In this document: in pieces, positions 54,008-62,692 of the stretch
Numbering within the stretch: position 1 is the stretch's first letter
How the letters are laid out: each line of letters opens with the position of its first letter
Assembly (NCBI RefSeq): GCF_007004095.1
Contig: NZ_VHJK01000001.1
Location: 686,501-750,500 of the forward strand
Reading direction: 5' to 3'
Length of the DNA: 64,000 bases
Source: Erythrobacter insulae
GTDB taxonomy: Bacteria > Pseudomonadota > Alphaproteobacteria > Sphingomonadales > Sphingomonadaceae
Program-made: the position numbers and the translations under genes
Notes under the pieces: generated by a model
Databases searched by the model: none
The model's input: the letters and a program-made list of their open reading frames with translations, nothing else
What the model was told of the DNA's origin: nothing

Positions 54008-54697
54008 CTAATTCAGAGCGTTCAGCGCTTCGTGTACGCGGGCCTCGACTTCGGCTCGTTTCAGACCTGCCGGGATTGTTTCGCCCACCCGATAGGTAAT
54101 CGTGCCGGATTGTTTGATGATCCGGTGATAGAGCGGCCCGCTATTCACAGCCACCGGCACCACCGGCAGGCCCAGCAATTTATAAATCCCGGCAAAGCCA
54201 GACTGCAAAGGCGGCTTATCGCCGTGTACAACCCGCGTTCCCTCGGGGAAAAGGACGATTGGGCGCCCCTCCGCGATCCGCGCCCGCGCTGTAGAAATCA
54301 TCGTCCGCAATGCCCGCGCGCCCCCGTCACGCGCGACCGGAATCAGGCCATATACTTTCGCTGAAAAGCCCCAGCCTGGTATCGCGAAGAGTTCTTTCTT
54401 GGCAAAAACCGCCGGAAATCCGAACAGGCGCGGCATATCGATCGCTTCAAAATAACTTTCGTGCTTCACCGCGATCAAAACTGGCTCATCCGGAATGACC
54501 CCTTCTTGGATGATCGCTATTCCAAGCAGATGTGTCACGCACCAATGATGCCATACGCCCCAAGTCGCCACGACATGTCGGAGGCGGCTGCGGCCAAACG
54601 GAATGGCAAGCACCGACGCGACCACCAGCAAAGCCGAAACCCCGTAAAAGACGGGATAGAACAAGATGCTACGCAGAATCGCCACAATATGGTTCAT
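54008..54697 (-). CDS. plsC: 1-acyl-glycerol-3-phosphate acyltransferase
   Basis: A 229-residue membrane-associated acyltransferase that makes phosphatidic acid. An N-terminal membrane segment precedes the catalytic motif KHESYFEAID, where the acidic position of HX4D is Glu, a variant common in this branch. The acceptor-binding motif FPEGTR follows. It is last in the ftsE-ftsX-ydcF-plsC transcript, sharing one base with ydcF. Confidence 0.9.
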   Translation of the reverse strand: MNHIVAILRSILFYPVFYGVSALLVVASVLAIPFGRSRLRHVVATWGVWHHWCVTHLLGIAIIQEGVIPDEPVLIAVKHESYFEAIDMPRLFGFPAVFAKKELFAIPGWGFSAKVYGLIPVARDGGARALRTMISTARARIAEGRPIVLFPEGTRVVHGDKPPLQSGFAGIYKLLGLPVVPVAVNSGPLYHRIIKQSGTITYRVGETIPAGLKRAEVEARVHEALNALN

Positions 54698-55239
54698 TAA
54701 AGCCCGATCAGGCCTGACGTCCAGCTTGCCAGCAACTTGTGATATTCCAGAAACAGCGCGCTAAAGCTGGGTTCGGATGGCACCGCATCGCGGATGACGG
54801 TGACATTTTCAGGCAATGTCCGCGATAATTCGCCAGCCGCGCGGCGCATATGCCAGTCGGTCGTGACAAGCCGCAAAGAGGATACATCGTTATCTTCGGC
54901 CCACTGCGCGATTTCGGATGCGTTGCTCCGGGTGTCCACGGCCGCAAACCCCAAGGTTATGCAGCAATCGAGCAGGCTTTGATCAACATCGAACTGCGCA
55001 GCGAATTCGCCCGGCTTAACCTCGCGATCGACCCCGCTTACCAACAGTTTGCTAGCAAGGCCTGCATCAAGAACCGCGAGCCCTTGCGCAATGCGCCCTT
55101 CACCGCCGGTCGGAACCACAACCGCATCGGTTTCCAGATCATCCGCCGGTTGCGGCAGCGCCACAACAAACCACAAGAACCCGAGGGCCCAGATCAGAAC
55201 CATCGCCGAAAGAGCGCGTTTAATCATGGAGACTGCCAT
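54697..55239 (-). CDS. YdcF/ElyC-like DUF218 membrane protein
   Basis: A 180-residue protein with one N-terminal membrane segment (AMVLIWALGFLWFVVALP) and a periplasmic DUF218 domain. TDAVVVPTGGEGRIAQGL, KLLVSGVD and TTDWHMRRA are characteristic of YdcF-like proteins, some of which act in envelope glycan or lipid-carrier metabolism. It overlaps both ftsX and plsC by one base, so it is part of that operon. Confidence 0.82.
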   Translation of the reverse strand: MAVSMIKRALSAMVLIWALGFLWFVVALPQPADDLETDAVVVPTGGEGRIAQGLAVLDAGLASKLLVSGVDREVKPGEFAAQFDVDQSLLDCCITLGFAAVDTRSNASEIAQWAEDNDVSSLRLVTTDWHMRRAAGELSRTLPENVTVIRDAVPSEPSFSALFLEYHKLLASWTSGLIGL

Positions 55240-56195
55240 TACAGCATCGACCTGAGAGCGAGCTTAATAGTGATCCGCGCCGTCAAAAGAGCAACCAATA
55301 CACCTGCCACCGGTATAGCGGCGACTATCAGCCAGTCGGCCAGGCCCAATCCGCCGCCACCGACCATTCCGCTGTCGAGCGCAGCAAATTGCCGCCCCAG
55401 CAGCCACACTGCTGCAACCCCCAATATCAAGCCGACGAATGAACCAAAGGCCGCATCGCGAACCACCGAACGCTGGAAAATACGTGTGACCTGCGCATCC
55501 GTGCCGCCCAGCAAATGGATCACCTCGACAGTTTCCCTGTGGTTGGAAAAGGCGCTGCGCGCCGCCAGCCAAACGGCGGCAGCGGTTGCTAGGCCGACCA
55601 GCGCAATCAAAGCCAGCGCCAGATATTGCAGCGCCGCAAGGGCATCGTACACCGGCTTTAGCCAGTCGGACTGGGCATCTACCCGGGCGCTCGGCGCAGT
55701 TTCAGTAAGCCTGCCCTGCAATTCGGTGATCTCAATGGCGGATGCTCTCCGGGTCAATTCGACGTCAATTAGCGCCGGGATCGGGACATCTTCGCTACCG
55801 GCGGCTGCACCCAGCCATGGCTCCAATAGAGCATTAAGCTCTGCCTCGGGCACAATTCTGACCGATGTAACCAGAGGCTCGCCGGTCAAAGCCTTGGCGA
55901 CGCGGCCGGCTGCGGCCTGCCGTGCTTCGGCGTCGGCCTCTATAATCTGGATCGTCAGTGCCCCTGATAAATCCGCTTTTGCATTCTCCGCAAGATTTCG
56001 AAGAGAAAGCCCGCCCGCCGCAGCAATCACCACGAGCGCGATTAGAATGGCAATCACCCACGGTATCGGACCGCCGAATTTGGTTTGCGGCAACAGGCGC
56101 GCTGCCAGTCCGCCGCGAAGTTTCGAAGGTTGGCGACGTTCGGACATCTTGCGGCTGTCATCGGCCGCTTGTTCGGGAAGTGGCGGTGCGCTCAT
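55239..56195 (-). CDS. ftsX: Cell division protein FtsX
   Basis: A 318-residue ABC-type permease with four membrane segments (about 55-75, 195-215, 245-265, 290-310) and a periplasmic domain between the first two. With FtsE it transmits ATP hydrolysis to septal peptidoglycan hydrolases. The conserved stretch EVIHLLGGTDAQVTRIFQRS is visible. The long, Arg- and Lys-containing cytoplasmic N-terminus is typical of alphaproteobacteria. Its start overlaps the ftsE stop by 4 bp. Confidence 0.88.
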   Translation of the reverse strand: MSAPPLPEQAADDSRKMSERRQPSKLRGGLAARLLPQTKFGGPIPWVIAILIALVVIAAAGGLSLRNLAENAKADLSGALTIQIIEADAEARQAAAGRVAKALTGEPLVTSVRIVPEAELNALLEPWLGAAAGSEDVPIPALIDVELTRRASAIEITELQGRLTETAPSARVDAQSDWLKPVYDALAALQYLALALIALVGLATAAAVWLAARSAFSNHRETVEVIHLLGGTDAQVTRIFQRSVVRDAAFGSFVGLILGVAAVWLLGRQFAALDSGMVGGGGLGLADWLIVAAIPVAGVLVALLTARITIKLALRSML

Positions 56196-56929
56196 CTTCC
56201 GCCTCGCCCGGCATTATCGGGGCGCGGCGGAAACCGCAGCGCGCCGGTTGGGTCGGATAGTCGCCCCTTGTTCAATCGCATGATCAACGAATCCGGCACT
56301 TTTTTCAGCAAGTGAACATCGTGTGTCGCGACCACAACCGTTGTCCCGACACGGTTGTTCAACGCTTCGAACAGGCGAAGCAATTTGAGCGCCATTTCAG
56401 GATCGACGTTACCCGTCGGCTCATCCGCGATCAGCATTTGCGGGCGCGCTATCACAGCGCGGGCGATTGCGACGCGTTGCTGCTCTCCGCCCGACATCGT
56501 CGCCGGAATAGCCTGCGCCCGGTGCGACAGCCCGACCCAATCAAGCATATCCGATACGGCTTTGATCACTTTGGTTTCGCTGGCCCCCGCAAGCCGCAAA
56601 GGCAAAGCGACATTGTCAAAAGCAGATAGGTGTTGAACCAGACGGAAGTCCTGAAACACCACGCCCAGCCGCCGCCGGAAATCCGGCAAGCGTTCCCTTG
56701 GCAAAGTGATCATATCGTTGCCAAACATGCGGATTGCGCCGCGCGAAGGGCGCTGGGCCAGATAAAGCAGTTTCAAAAGGCTGGTCTTGCCGGCACCGCT
56801 AGCGCCTGTGAGGAAATAGAAACTGCCAGGAAACAGAGTGAAGCTCAGATCGCTAAGCACTTCGGGATCGGTGCCATAGCGCAGCCCGACATTGTCGAAT
56901 TTTACTATTTCACTGGGACGATCGTTCAT
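56192..56929 (-). CDS. ftsE: Cell division ATP-binding protein FtsE
   Basis: A 245-residue ABC ATPase. Walker [10 protein letters not shown], the signature [14 protein letters not shown], Walker [13 protein letters not shown] and the switch His in VVVATHD are all present. It begins with FDNVGLRYG, the FtsE start pattern. Length is slightly above the usual 220 residues because of a C-terminal tail. First gene of the operon, divergent from the zinc-ribbon protein gene. Confidence 0.93.
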   Translation of the reverse strand: MNDRPSEIVKFDNVGLRYGTDPEVLSDLSFTLFPGSFYFLTGASGAGKTSLLKLLYLAQRPSRGAIRMFGNDMITLPRERLPDFRRRLGVVFQDFRLVQHLSAFDNVALPLRLAGASETKVIKAVSDMLDWVGLSHRAQAIPATMSGGEQQRVAIARAVIARPQMLIADEPTGNVDPEMALKLLRLFEALNNRVGTTVVVATHDVHLLKKVPDSLIMRLNKGRLSDPTGALRFPPRPDNAGRGGR

Positions 56930-57095
56930 GGGCTCGGCTTATCAGCGGGCCGTGCTGCGGGAAAGCTCACATTGGCCGATTTCACCGCTCAAACCCCATT
57001 AAGTGCGCGGCAATGTGGAAAAAAGCGCTCATTTACGAGGATCAGGCCAGAGTACCCTTGTGCGCTTACGCACCTTCATTATTGCCAATTACGCA

Positions 57096-58076
57096 ATGAT
57101 TATTTCCTGTCCTGCCTGCACAACACGCTATGTCGTGCCTGATGCCGCCATCGGTATAGAGGGCCGCACGGTTCGCTGCGCAAAGTGCAAACACAGCTGG
57201 TTTCAGGACCCGGATGAAGCCGCCAGCACCGCACCCAGCGCAAAAGCGCAGCCTGAGGCCTCGCGCGCGTCGGCTCCTCCGCAAGCGGCTCCGGCATCAC
57301 CAAAGCCAGCTCCGCGGCCCACCAAGAATATACCTGCGGCTGAGGAAACGGACGATGCCAGCGCGGGCCCCTCGATCAGCCATTGGCGCACCTCTGACAA
57401 GACCGATCTGGAAAGTTCCAAACCTGCTGCCGCAGACGCTGTAAAAACCGATGCGGGCGGCGCACGAAATTCCGGCACAAACAAATCGGCCGCACCGGAT
57501 CTTTCCGACGATACTCCTCCGGTTTCGAACGCTTTTGAACGCGATGCCGACCCGTTGGCCGAGCAGACTGTTTCGGATGACGCATTCGGTGACGGTGATT
57601 ACGATGATGAGCCATCGCAGTTCGATTACGTCCCACCGTTTCGCGCACGCCGAAACCCACTCAAAATGTGGACCATCGCCGCTGCCGCTTTCGCTTTGAT
57701 GGCCACAGGTACCGTTGTTGCGGTAAACTATTACGGCTTGCCCGATTGGTTTCCCCTGCAGCGCCCGACATTCGGGATTGGCAAACCTGATCTAACCCTT
57801 GAATTTCCGAGCGCGCAGCAGCGCACCGAAACGCTGGAGACCGGCGAAGAGATTTTCCGTGTGCGCGGGACAATCAACAATGCAGGCCGTGAAACCGTAT
57901 CGGTGCCCACTCTGCTGGTTGTGTTCCGCGATGAGCGCGACCGAAATGTCGGCAATTGGATCATCGTGCCGTCTAAGCGTGAATTGGCGCCAGGTGAAAG
58001 CCTGAATGTGACAGAAGCGATTGCAGATATTCCGCCATCTGCAACCGAAGCCGAAATCGGTTGGTCCCCCACCTGA
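57096..58076 (+). CDS. Zinc-ribbon membrane protein with DUF3426-like domain
   Basis: A 326-residue protein. ATG 57096 places the MJ0042-type zinc ribbon at the very start: CPAC at residues 5-8 and CAKC about 23 residues later. A long Ala/Pro/acidic linker (about 40-175) leads to one membrane segment (IAAAAFALMATGTVVAVNYYG) and a periplasmic domain of about 110 residues of the DUF3426 kind (VRGTINNAGRETVSVPTLLVVF). Such proteins recur near ftsE-ftsX in this group. Function unknown, possibly in envelope or division regulation. Confidence 0.85.
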   Translation: MIISCPACTTRYVVPDAAIGIEGRTVRCAKCKHSWFQDPDEAASTAPSAKAQPEASRASAPPQAAPASPKPAPRPTKNIPAAEETDDASAGPSISHWRTSDKTDLESSKPAAADAVKTDAGGARNSGTNKSAAPDLSDDTPPVSNAFERDADPLAEQTVSDDAFGDGDYDDEPSQFDYVPPFRARRNPLKMWTIAAAAFALMATGTVVAVNYYGLPDWFPLQRPTFGIGKPDLTLEFPSAQQRTETLETGEEIFRVRGTINNAGRETVSVPTLLVVFRDERDRNVGNWIIVPSKRELAPGESLNVTEAIADIPPSATEAEIGWSPT

Positions 58077-58185
58077 TAAGCATTCTTTGCGCCGACGCGT
58101 CAAAGCCCTTGCGCCTGATGATGCCCCTTGCTAGTGGCGCGCTCCTACCAAGGGCAAAGATTTGGTTCTAGCCCTGTTTCAGAGT

Positions 58186-58273
58186 GCGGTCGTGGCGGAA
58201 CTGGTAGACGCGCAACGTTGAGGTCGTTGTGGGATAATATCCCGTGGAAGTTCGAGTCTTCTCGACCGCACCA
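58186..58273 (+). tRNA. tRNA-Leu (anticodon GAG)
   Basis: An 88-nt tRNA with a long variable arm and encoded CCA. The acceptor stem GCGGTCG/CGACCGC is perfect and the anticodon arm CAACG-TTGAGGT-CGTTG presents GAG. It marks the left boundary of the Rhs-derived region. Confidence 0.96.
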
Positions 58274-58470
58274 ATTATCTTAGAATATATCCAGATTCCA
58301 AGGGTTTATGGAGAGTCCTGAAACACGGCTCACCCCCGCACCCCGGCCCACCTCAAATCATGTGTCGCAACTGCCTAACATGTGCTGCCATGTTCCAGTG
58401 ATTTGGTAGAACTTGCTGTCCACGAACGGCCATTCGGGATCGAGTGCTTAAGCCGGGTTGACCGCATTAT

Positions 58471-59313
58471 GTGACCGCCGCTGGGTCAGTATTTTCCGAA
58501 ATCGAGCGAACCTTTGCCGAACGCCTACAGGTCGTGCCAGCACCTCACGCCGACCCGCGCGGCTCGATCGTCGCCGTGACCAACTATCGCGGCACCGCCA
58601 CCGCGATCAACGCCTACGACGCGTTCGGCATCCCCGACAGCGCGGCATCGACCGACATCTCCACCAAAGGGCGGTTCCGCTATACAGGGCAACTGTGGAT
58701 CCCTGAGCTGGAGATGTATTACTACAAGGCGCGCATCTACTCCTACAAACTCAGCAGGTTCCTCCAGACCGATCCCATCGGATACGAGGATCAGTTCAAC
58801 CTCTACGCCTATGTCGGGAATGATCCGGTTAATGGCATTGACTTCAGCGGGATGTGTGAAGACAACGACTGCCCAGATGACAACAAGGTTGATCTGCAAG
58901 GTGCCGAAAATCTCGCTGAGAGAGTCGCGGATGAGGTTCTAGGAACGAGAGATACGACGACAGCGATGCTTGGCGAAGCTGCTCAAGCGGTCGGCAATGC
59001 TCTCGGGATTGTTGAAGACCCGCAGGGTGATGCATTCCGGTCGCTTGAAGATGGGATGGAGTTAAGTACGGACGAAGCGCTTGATGCGGCCACCAATGTG
59101 CTGGGAGATAATCCAACGGAAATAGCCGATGGCGTGTTCTTATCGGAGAATGAGGAGTTTTTGGTTCGGATGACCGATACTGATCTCGCTCCAGAAAATA
59201 ACCACGCAGGCGCGCCTCATATCAACGTTGAACGGGGCTTCACACAGAGGAAGTTCAACGGACGGCGACGGTTTAGAAGCCTCAACAATAAACACATCTT
59301 CTTGAAGGATTGA
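58471..59313 (+). CDS. Truncated Rhs protein: end of core plus C-terminal toxin domain (cassette 1)
   Basis: A 280-residue frame from GTG 58471. Residues about 27-130 are the conserved end of an Rhs/YD-repeat shell: [37 protein letters not shown], then the core terminus [26 protein letters not shown]. After this junction an unrelated C-terminal domain begins; it is acidic and ends with [16 protein letters not shown] and a basic NNKHIF segment, which looks like a small nuclease-type polymorphic toxin but I cannot name it. The thousands of bases of shell repeats normally upstream are missing, and the first 25 residues do not belong to Rhs, so this is a displaced module. A candidate immunity gene follows after 7 bp. 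Confidence 0.75.
   Translation: MTAAGSVFSEIERTFAERLQVVPAPHADPRGSIVAVTNYRGTATAINAYDAFGIPDSAASTDISTKGRFRYTGQLWIPELEMYYYKARIYSYKLSRFLQTDPIGYEDQFNLYAYVGNDPVNGIDFSGMCEDNDCPDDNKVDLQGAENLAERVADEVLGTRDTTTAMLGEAAQAVGNALGIVEDPQGDAFRSLEDGMELSTDEALDAATNVLGDNPTEIADGVFLSENEEFLVRMTDTDLAPENNHAGAPHINVERGFTQRKFNGRRRFRSLNNKHIFLKD
58639..58816 (+). repeat. 178-bp direct repeat in the Rhs core (copy A)
   Basis: Identical base for base to 60261-60438. It encodes the last conserved part of the Rhs core, and identity ends where the two C-terminal domains are about to diverge. Confidence 0.93.
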
Positions 59314-59320
59314 TAGCCAG

Positions 59321-59611
59321 ATGCTCGACGAAATTGTCTCTCAAATCAGGGTTATTGAAGAAAACTCTCTAAGTGATGGCGGGGAATCGATTGTTTCTTC
59401 AAACCTCCAAGGCAATGTTCTCAATTTGCAAATGAACGAGCTAGCCATTGTAGAGCTGTGCAGGCAGCTCTTGGACCTAGCTAGGTCAGGAATTGACGGT
59501 AAGCACTGCCATCTCGATGGCGTCAGCTTCATTGATATTGGTGATGCAGAGCTGACCGTAATCCTAAAGAACGATTGGACTGAACTCAAACCGCAAGAGC
59601 ATTCTAGCTAG
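59321..59611 (+). CDS. Candidate immunity protein for cassette 1
   Basis: A 96-residue acidic protein right behind the cassette 1 toxin, the standard place for a cognate immunity gene. The pattern NELAIVELCRQLLDLARSG followed by GKHCHLDGVSF and ELTVIL resembles the Imm32-like group of small immunity proteins (GN..L..LA..L..LA, then HxHLD). No signal peptide, so protection would occur in the cytoplasm, in keeping with a nucleic-acid-directed toxin. Assignment rests on position and weak resemblance. Confidence 0.55.
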   Translation: MLDEIVSQIRVIEENSLSDGGESIVSSNLQGNVLNLQMNELAIVELCRQLLDLARSGIDGKHCHLDGVSFIDIGDAELTVILKNDWTELKPQEHSS

Positions 59612-60233
59612 ATTGCTTCCCGGCATTGCGGTCAATGTGCCCAATTGAACGGTCCGACTCATTCTCTGGATCGGCCTCTGGCAATTTGGGAAGCCTTAGG
59701 GCGCACACCGTACGCAGCGCCTGCTGTTGATGAATGTGATTTAGATCAGCGGCTTATAGCTGATTTTGGCGGATGGCATCTTCTGTGCCAGTCGTGACCC
59801 GGTGCCCAGATAGCGGCACAGAGTGGGCCGGTGGCGTTTGAAGCCGTTGCGATTGTTGGTCAATCTCCCGCGCCTCGACTGAGTCACTTTGGCCCGCAGG
59901 GTTGCGGCCCGCCCCATGCGATCGAGTGCGTGAAATCGCCCCCAATGGCGTCCCGCCGAGTCTCATTTTTGAGACAGATTTGCTTGGGTTTCTATAGTGC
60001 AAATCTTCGCGCCCGATGCTCCTTGCGCTGCGTCCGCGTCCTCGCTCGCTCCCGCTCCCTGCCGTGCGCGGCCTGGCGCTGCGGGATCGGCCTTGGGGAA
60101 GGCGCGCGTGTCTCGACCCATCTAGAGCCGCCAAAAGGCTCCGCCGAGGGGCTGCGAGTATGCTCCCGGCCGCTGTTGTCGTTCCCGCGCTGTCAGGCCG
60201 CTCTGAGGGCGGCTGAGAGAGGATCAGGCGGCG
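59612..60233. other. Non-coding relic between cassettes 1 and 2
   Basis: No intact gene. At 59647-59796 the plus-strand frame reads a degraded peptide including AIWEALGRTPYA that recurs near 62737-62780, so it is a fragment of a repeated element I cannot name. A perfect GTCTCA/TGAGAC hairpin with a 4-base loop lies at 59960-59975. The right half is strongly GC-rich and simple in composition, and ends in the second Rhs core copy. Confidence 0.5.
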
Positions 60234-60983
60234 TTGGCGCTCTCCTGTCCATGTTGTGCAAGCGCGGCATCGACCGACATCTCCACCAAAGGGCGGTTCC
60301 GCTATACAGGGCAACTGTGGATCCCTGAGCTGGAGATGTATTACTACAAGGCGCGCATCTACTCCTACAAACTCAGCAGGTTCCTCCAGACCGATCCCAT
60401 CGGATACGAGGATCAGTTCAACCTCTACGCCTATGTCGCAAATGATCCGATTAATGGAATCGATCCGACAGGGATGCAGACGACTGCGCCACCTACCAGC
60501 TCATGTAACGAGCAAAGATGTACGGTGACTTGGCAAACCAATACGCTAGGCGGCTACATTGCTGCTCAGGCAGCTAAAGGAGCAGTCGTTGTCTGGAATG
60601 CGGCGGTGGCGGTCTACAATGGCAACAGCACAGATACCAGAGATCGGAGCGTCCCGGTTCCAGTCACACAGACTGATGTAGAAAAGCGGCATGAGGGCGT
60701 AACCGTCTACAGAGTTTGGGGTGGCGGAAGCGGGCCAAACGGACATTCTTGGACCCCGATTGATCCACGTGTCCTTCCTGATGCGCGTGACAACCTCGGC
60801 TTGCCTGATGTAAATACCGCTGAGAATCTGACAATTGGTAGACTTGTTGACTCAACAGGCATTACGGTTCGTCCGGCTTTGCCACTAGACGGAAATCGTG
60901 GAGGAGCACCCGAAATTCTCGTCCCGAGTCCGACGGAACAGATACAGGTAATTGATCGAGAGCCATTCGATGAGCGACGATAA
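60234..60983 (+). CDS. Truncated Rhs protein: end of core plus C-terminal toxin domain (cassette 2)
   Basis: A 249-residue frame. The first nine residues are foreign, then the Rhs core end follows (from [16 protein letters not shown] to the junction [12 protein letters not shown]). The new C-terminal domain from about residue 83 has a distinctive pattern: [37 protein letters not shown], then [19 protein letters not shown]. That pattern is familiar from C-terminal domains of Rhs and other polymorphic toxins and may be ADP-ribosyltransferase-like, but I cannot confirm the activity. A small gene overlapping the last bases is the likely immunity gene. No ribosome site precedes the ATG, so this copy is probably silent unless recombined behind a complete rhs gene. 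Confidence 0.72.
   Translation: MALSCPCCASAASTDISTKGRFRYTGQLWIPELEMYYYKARIYSYKLSRFLQTDPIGYEDQFNLYAYVANDPINGIDPTGMQTTAPPTSSCNEQRCTVTWQTNTLGGYIAAQAAKGAVVVWNAAVAVYNGNSTDTRDRSVPVPVTQTDVEKRHEGVTVYRVWGGGSGPNGHSWTPIDPRVLPDARDNLGLPDVNTAENLTIGRLVDSTGITVRPALPLDGNRGGAPEILVPSPTEQIQVIDREPFDERR
60261..60438 (+). repeat. 178-bp direct repeat in the Rhs core (copy B)
   Basis: Identical to 58639-58816, offset 1622 bp. The sequence after it diverges within a few bases from copy A but stays identical to copy C for a further stretch. Confidence 0.93.
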
Positions 60984-61155
60984 TGACAAGTTGAAGGGTA
61001 TGACTGTCAACGAGCGATTGTTCGTTTGCGGTCTACTTTCGGCATTCGACGAGGCGGTCAAAAACGGTGATCGATCTCGCTTGGCTGAGATTTTGCGCCG
61101 AGTGGAGGTTGACGAACCCTCAATCGCTCTGACGATTGCAGAGCAAATTGGCTAA
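60970..61155 (+). CDS. Candidate immunity protein for cassette 2
   Basis: A 61-residue helical protein whose ATG at 60970 overlaps the end of the cassette 2 toxin by 14 bp. Its core ([21 protein letters not shown], then [14 protein letters not shown]) belongs to a family of very short proteins that I recall as frequent small genes in alphaproteobacteria and next to polymorphic toxins. No signal peptide. The overlap with the toxin frame argues for coupled expression and hence for immunity. Confidence 0.55.
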   Translation: MSDDNDKLKGMTVNERLFVCGLLSAFDEAVKNGDRSRLAEILRRVEVDEPSIALTIAEQIG

Positions 61156-61200
61156 TGCTCCACGTTGTTTGCGCGTTTCCATCCCCCACATCGCTCTGCT

Positions 61201-61332
61201 CCGTCACCACAGGGTGGTGGAAGACAGTATTGGCGTACGATGCCGGATGGTACTGAGATATGGGTAAGTGTCCGAGGAGGTGTGATCCAGAATGCATCGC
61301 GAAATCTTCATTCAAGGTTCCCGCCGCAATAG
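61201..61332 (+). pseudogene. C-terminal remnant of a third toxin domain
   Basis: One plus-strand frame reads GGGRQYWRTMPDGTEIWV and then SVRGGVIQNASRN to a stop at 61330. The phrase PDGTxIWVxVRxGxIQNxGxN is a familiar C-terminal ending of polymorphic-toxin domains. Nothing upstream in frame encodes the rest of a toxin or an Rhs core, so only the tail of the domain survives. The stop overlaps the ribosome site of the next gene, as a cognate toxin would. Confidence 0.55.
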
Positions 61333-61343
61333 GAGTTTATCTT

Positions 61344-61586
61344 ATGAAAGAGTTTGAACCTGATTGCGCTGCTCAGCAGATAAGTCTGCTTGAAGCCTAT
61401 GATGCAATTGGTGAATTTATCTCGCTCAACTACGGTTCTTTAGTGGGGTCTTCCGAAGGTTTGTCGAACCTTTACAACGATACTCATCGAGGCTTGATCC
61501 CCGGGGGCTTTCCATCTGATGAGAGTACCTGGGATGTCTGGCTTCAAGCATGTCAGCGTGTGAGAGAAAAGGGCCAGGCACCCTGA
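61344..61586 (+). CDS. Orphan immunity-like protein
   Basis: An 80-residue acidic protein. ATG 61344 has AGGAG 8 bp upstream, the best ribosome site in this region; a longer frame from 61260 lacks one. The sequence ISLLEAYDAIGEFISLNYG, then LIPGGFPSDESTWDVWL, is of the kind found in small immunity proteins. It follows only the tail of a toxin domain, so it may persist because it protects against toxins delivered by siblings. It ends about 40 bp before the third Rhs core fragment. Confidence 0.55.
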   Translation: MKEFEPDCAAQQISLLEAYDAIGEFISLNYGSLVGSSEGLSNLYNDTHRGLIPGGFPSDESTWDVWLQACQRVREKGQAP

Positions 61587-61626
61587 AAATGCCTGCGTAA
61601 GAAGCAAAGAAAATTCCATCGGGTAT

Positions 61627-61688
61627 GAGGATCAGTTCAACCTCTACGCCTATGTCGCAAATGATCCGATTAATGGAATCGATCCGAC
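61627..61688 (+). repeat. Short third copy of the Rhs core end (copy C)
   Basis: 62 bp identical to 60408-60469, encoding the [20 protein letters not shown] junction. It lacks any upstream core and any in-frame start codon before 61693. Confidence 0.88.
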
Positions 61689-61692
61689 GGGA

Positions 61693-62283
61693 ATGGCGCA
61701 AGTCTGCACGGTGACCACGGGCTCGCGGATTAGGTCGGCAGGGGCTTGCGTGACCGTGGACGCTGACTTTGATGACGACGGCGAAGATGACTTGTCCAGA
61801 GGTGAACTGAACGACCTTGGCGACGACTTTAGCACTGCAATTGTTGCGAATGATGGTGCAGATTTTTCAGATTATGGGAAGCCAGTGACCGGTACTGCCT
61901 CCTTGTCTGAAAAAACCGCAGTCAGCGTCGTGAGCCAGTTTGTCGGTGGCGTTTACGGTAGTGATATCAATTGGGGAGATTTCTCCAGAATTGAAGCGCA
62001 TCGCGACAGCTGGTTCTCAGGAAACTATCCCGGTTGTGGAGGAAACGCGGTCATTGCTTGTGCGCAGATCACCCCTCCAGATCGCTGGGTGTCAATCACG
62101 GGCAGACGGCACTCTTTTTTTGCGGGTTCCCAATATTCAAACTTCAGAAATTTGGCCGTTATTCTCACTCATGAGAGCTTGCATTTTCAGGTGGGAACTT
62201 TGAGGAATGACCCGGCAGGCCATGCTGCGCTACAACGTAGAGCACAGCGATTGGTAAGAACGAGGCTAGGCAGTGCTTTCTAG
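61693..62283 (+). CDS. Rhs C-terminal toxin domain with HExxH motif (cassette 3), start-less core
   Basis: A 196-residue domain that continues in frame from the third Rhs core fragment; the frame is open from 61564 but has no start codon until the Met of the junction motif DPTGM at 61693. Residues 160-164 are HESLH, a zinc-metalloprotease HExxH motif, and a further His lies in AGHAALQRRA about 15 residues on, a possible third ligand. Four cysteines could form disulfides. Predicted to be a zincin-type effector, which fits the following gene being a lipoprotein that would protect the periplasm. As placed it is probably a silent module awaiting recombination. Activity is inferred from a short motif only. 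Confidence 0.65.
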   Translation: MAQVCTVTTGSRIRSAGACVTVDADFDDDGEDDLSRGELNDLGDDFSTAIVANDGADFSDYGKPVTGTASLSEKTAVSVVSQFVGGVYGSDINWGDFSRIEAHRDSWFSGNYPGCGGNAVIACAQITPPDRWVSITGRRHSFFAGSQYSNFRNLAVILTHESLHFQVGTLRNDPAGHAALQRRAQRLVRTRLGSAF

Positions 62284-62305
62284 AGAATTGAAACGCCGGG
62301 TCAGC

Positions 62306-62692
62306 ATGAAGCTCCACCTGACAAATGCGGTTGCAGCATTCTTCCTGCTGTTGGGTTGCACGACCGCTCAATCAGATCGAGCTTACTTTTGTTCTCTCGA
62401 TGGATCGCGCTTAGATGATGCTTTTTTTGATCGTGAACGTAATGTTCTTGTCCTCGGTGACGTTGTTATGAGTGGCAACTTCGATTGCGAGGCAGACAAC
62501 GCCGTATGCTTTCATAGCGGAGATATTTCGTTCGAATTTCCTAGAGAGGGTACAGGCACTTCAATCGTGTCCAATGATACACCGTGGGGCATTTATCAGT
62601 GGGAAATTGACTATAGCTCAGGAATTTTGTTTTTCAGAACGAAGCGTGAGGGCACCGACACGCTAAAGACCTGCGCTCCGTTCATAAGCTGA
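62306..62692 (+). CDS. Candidate lipoprotein immunity protein for cassette 3
   Basis: A 128-residue protein. The ATG at 62306 opens a lipoprotein signal (hydrophobic stretch, lipobox LLGC with Cys18); the longer frame from 62273 would mask it. The mature domain is beta-rich with several cysteines (YFCSLDG, DCEADNAVCF, KTCAPF). It begins 22 bp after the HExxH toxin. Export of an immunity protein implies that its toxin acts, or is intercepted, outside the cytoplasm. No family recognised. Confidence 0.55.
   Translation: MKLHLTNAVAAFFLLLGCTTAQSDRAYFCSLDGSRLDDAFFDRERNVLVLGDVVMSGNFDCEADNAVCFHSGDISFEFPREGTGTSIVSNDTPWGIYQWEIDYSSGILFFRTKREGTDTLKTCAPFIS

Noticed and set aside
54850-56283. Long plus-strand open frame of 477 codons
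   Set aside because: It lies opposite ydcF and ftsX, which have clear family motifs; it is an antisense shadow of GC-rich coding sequence.
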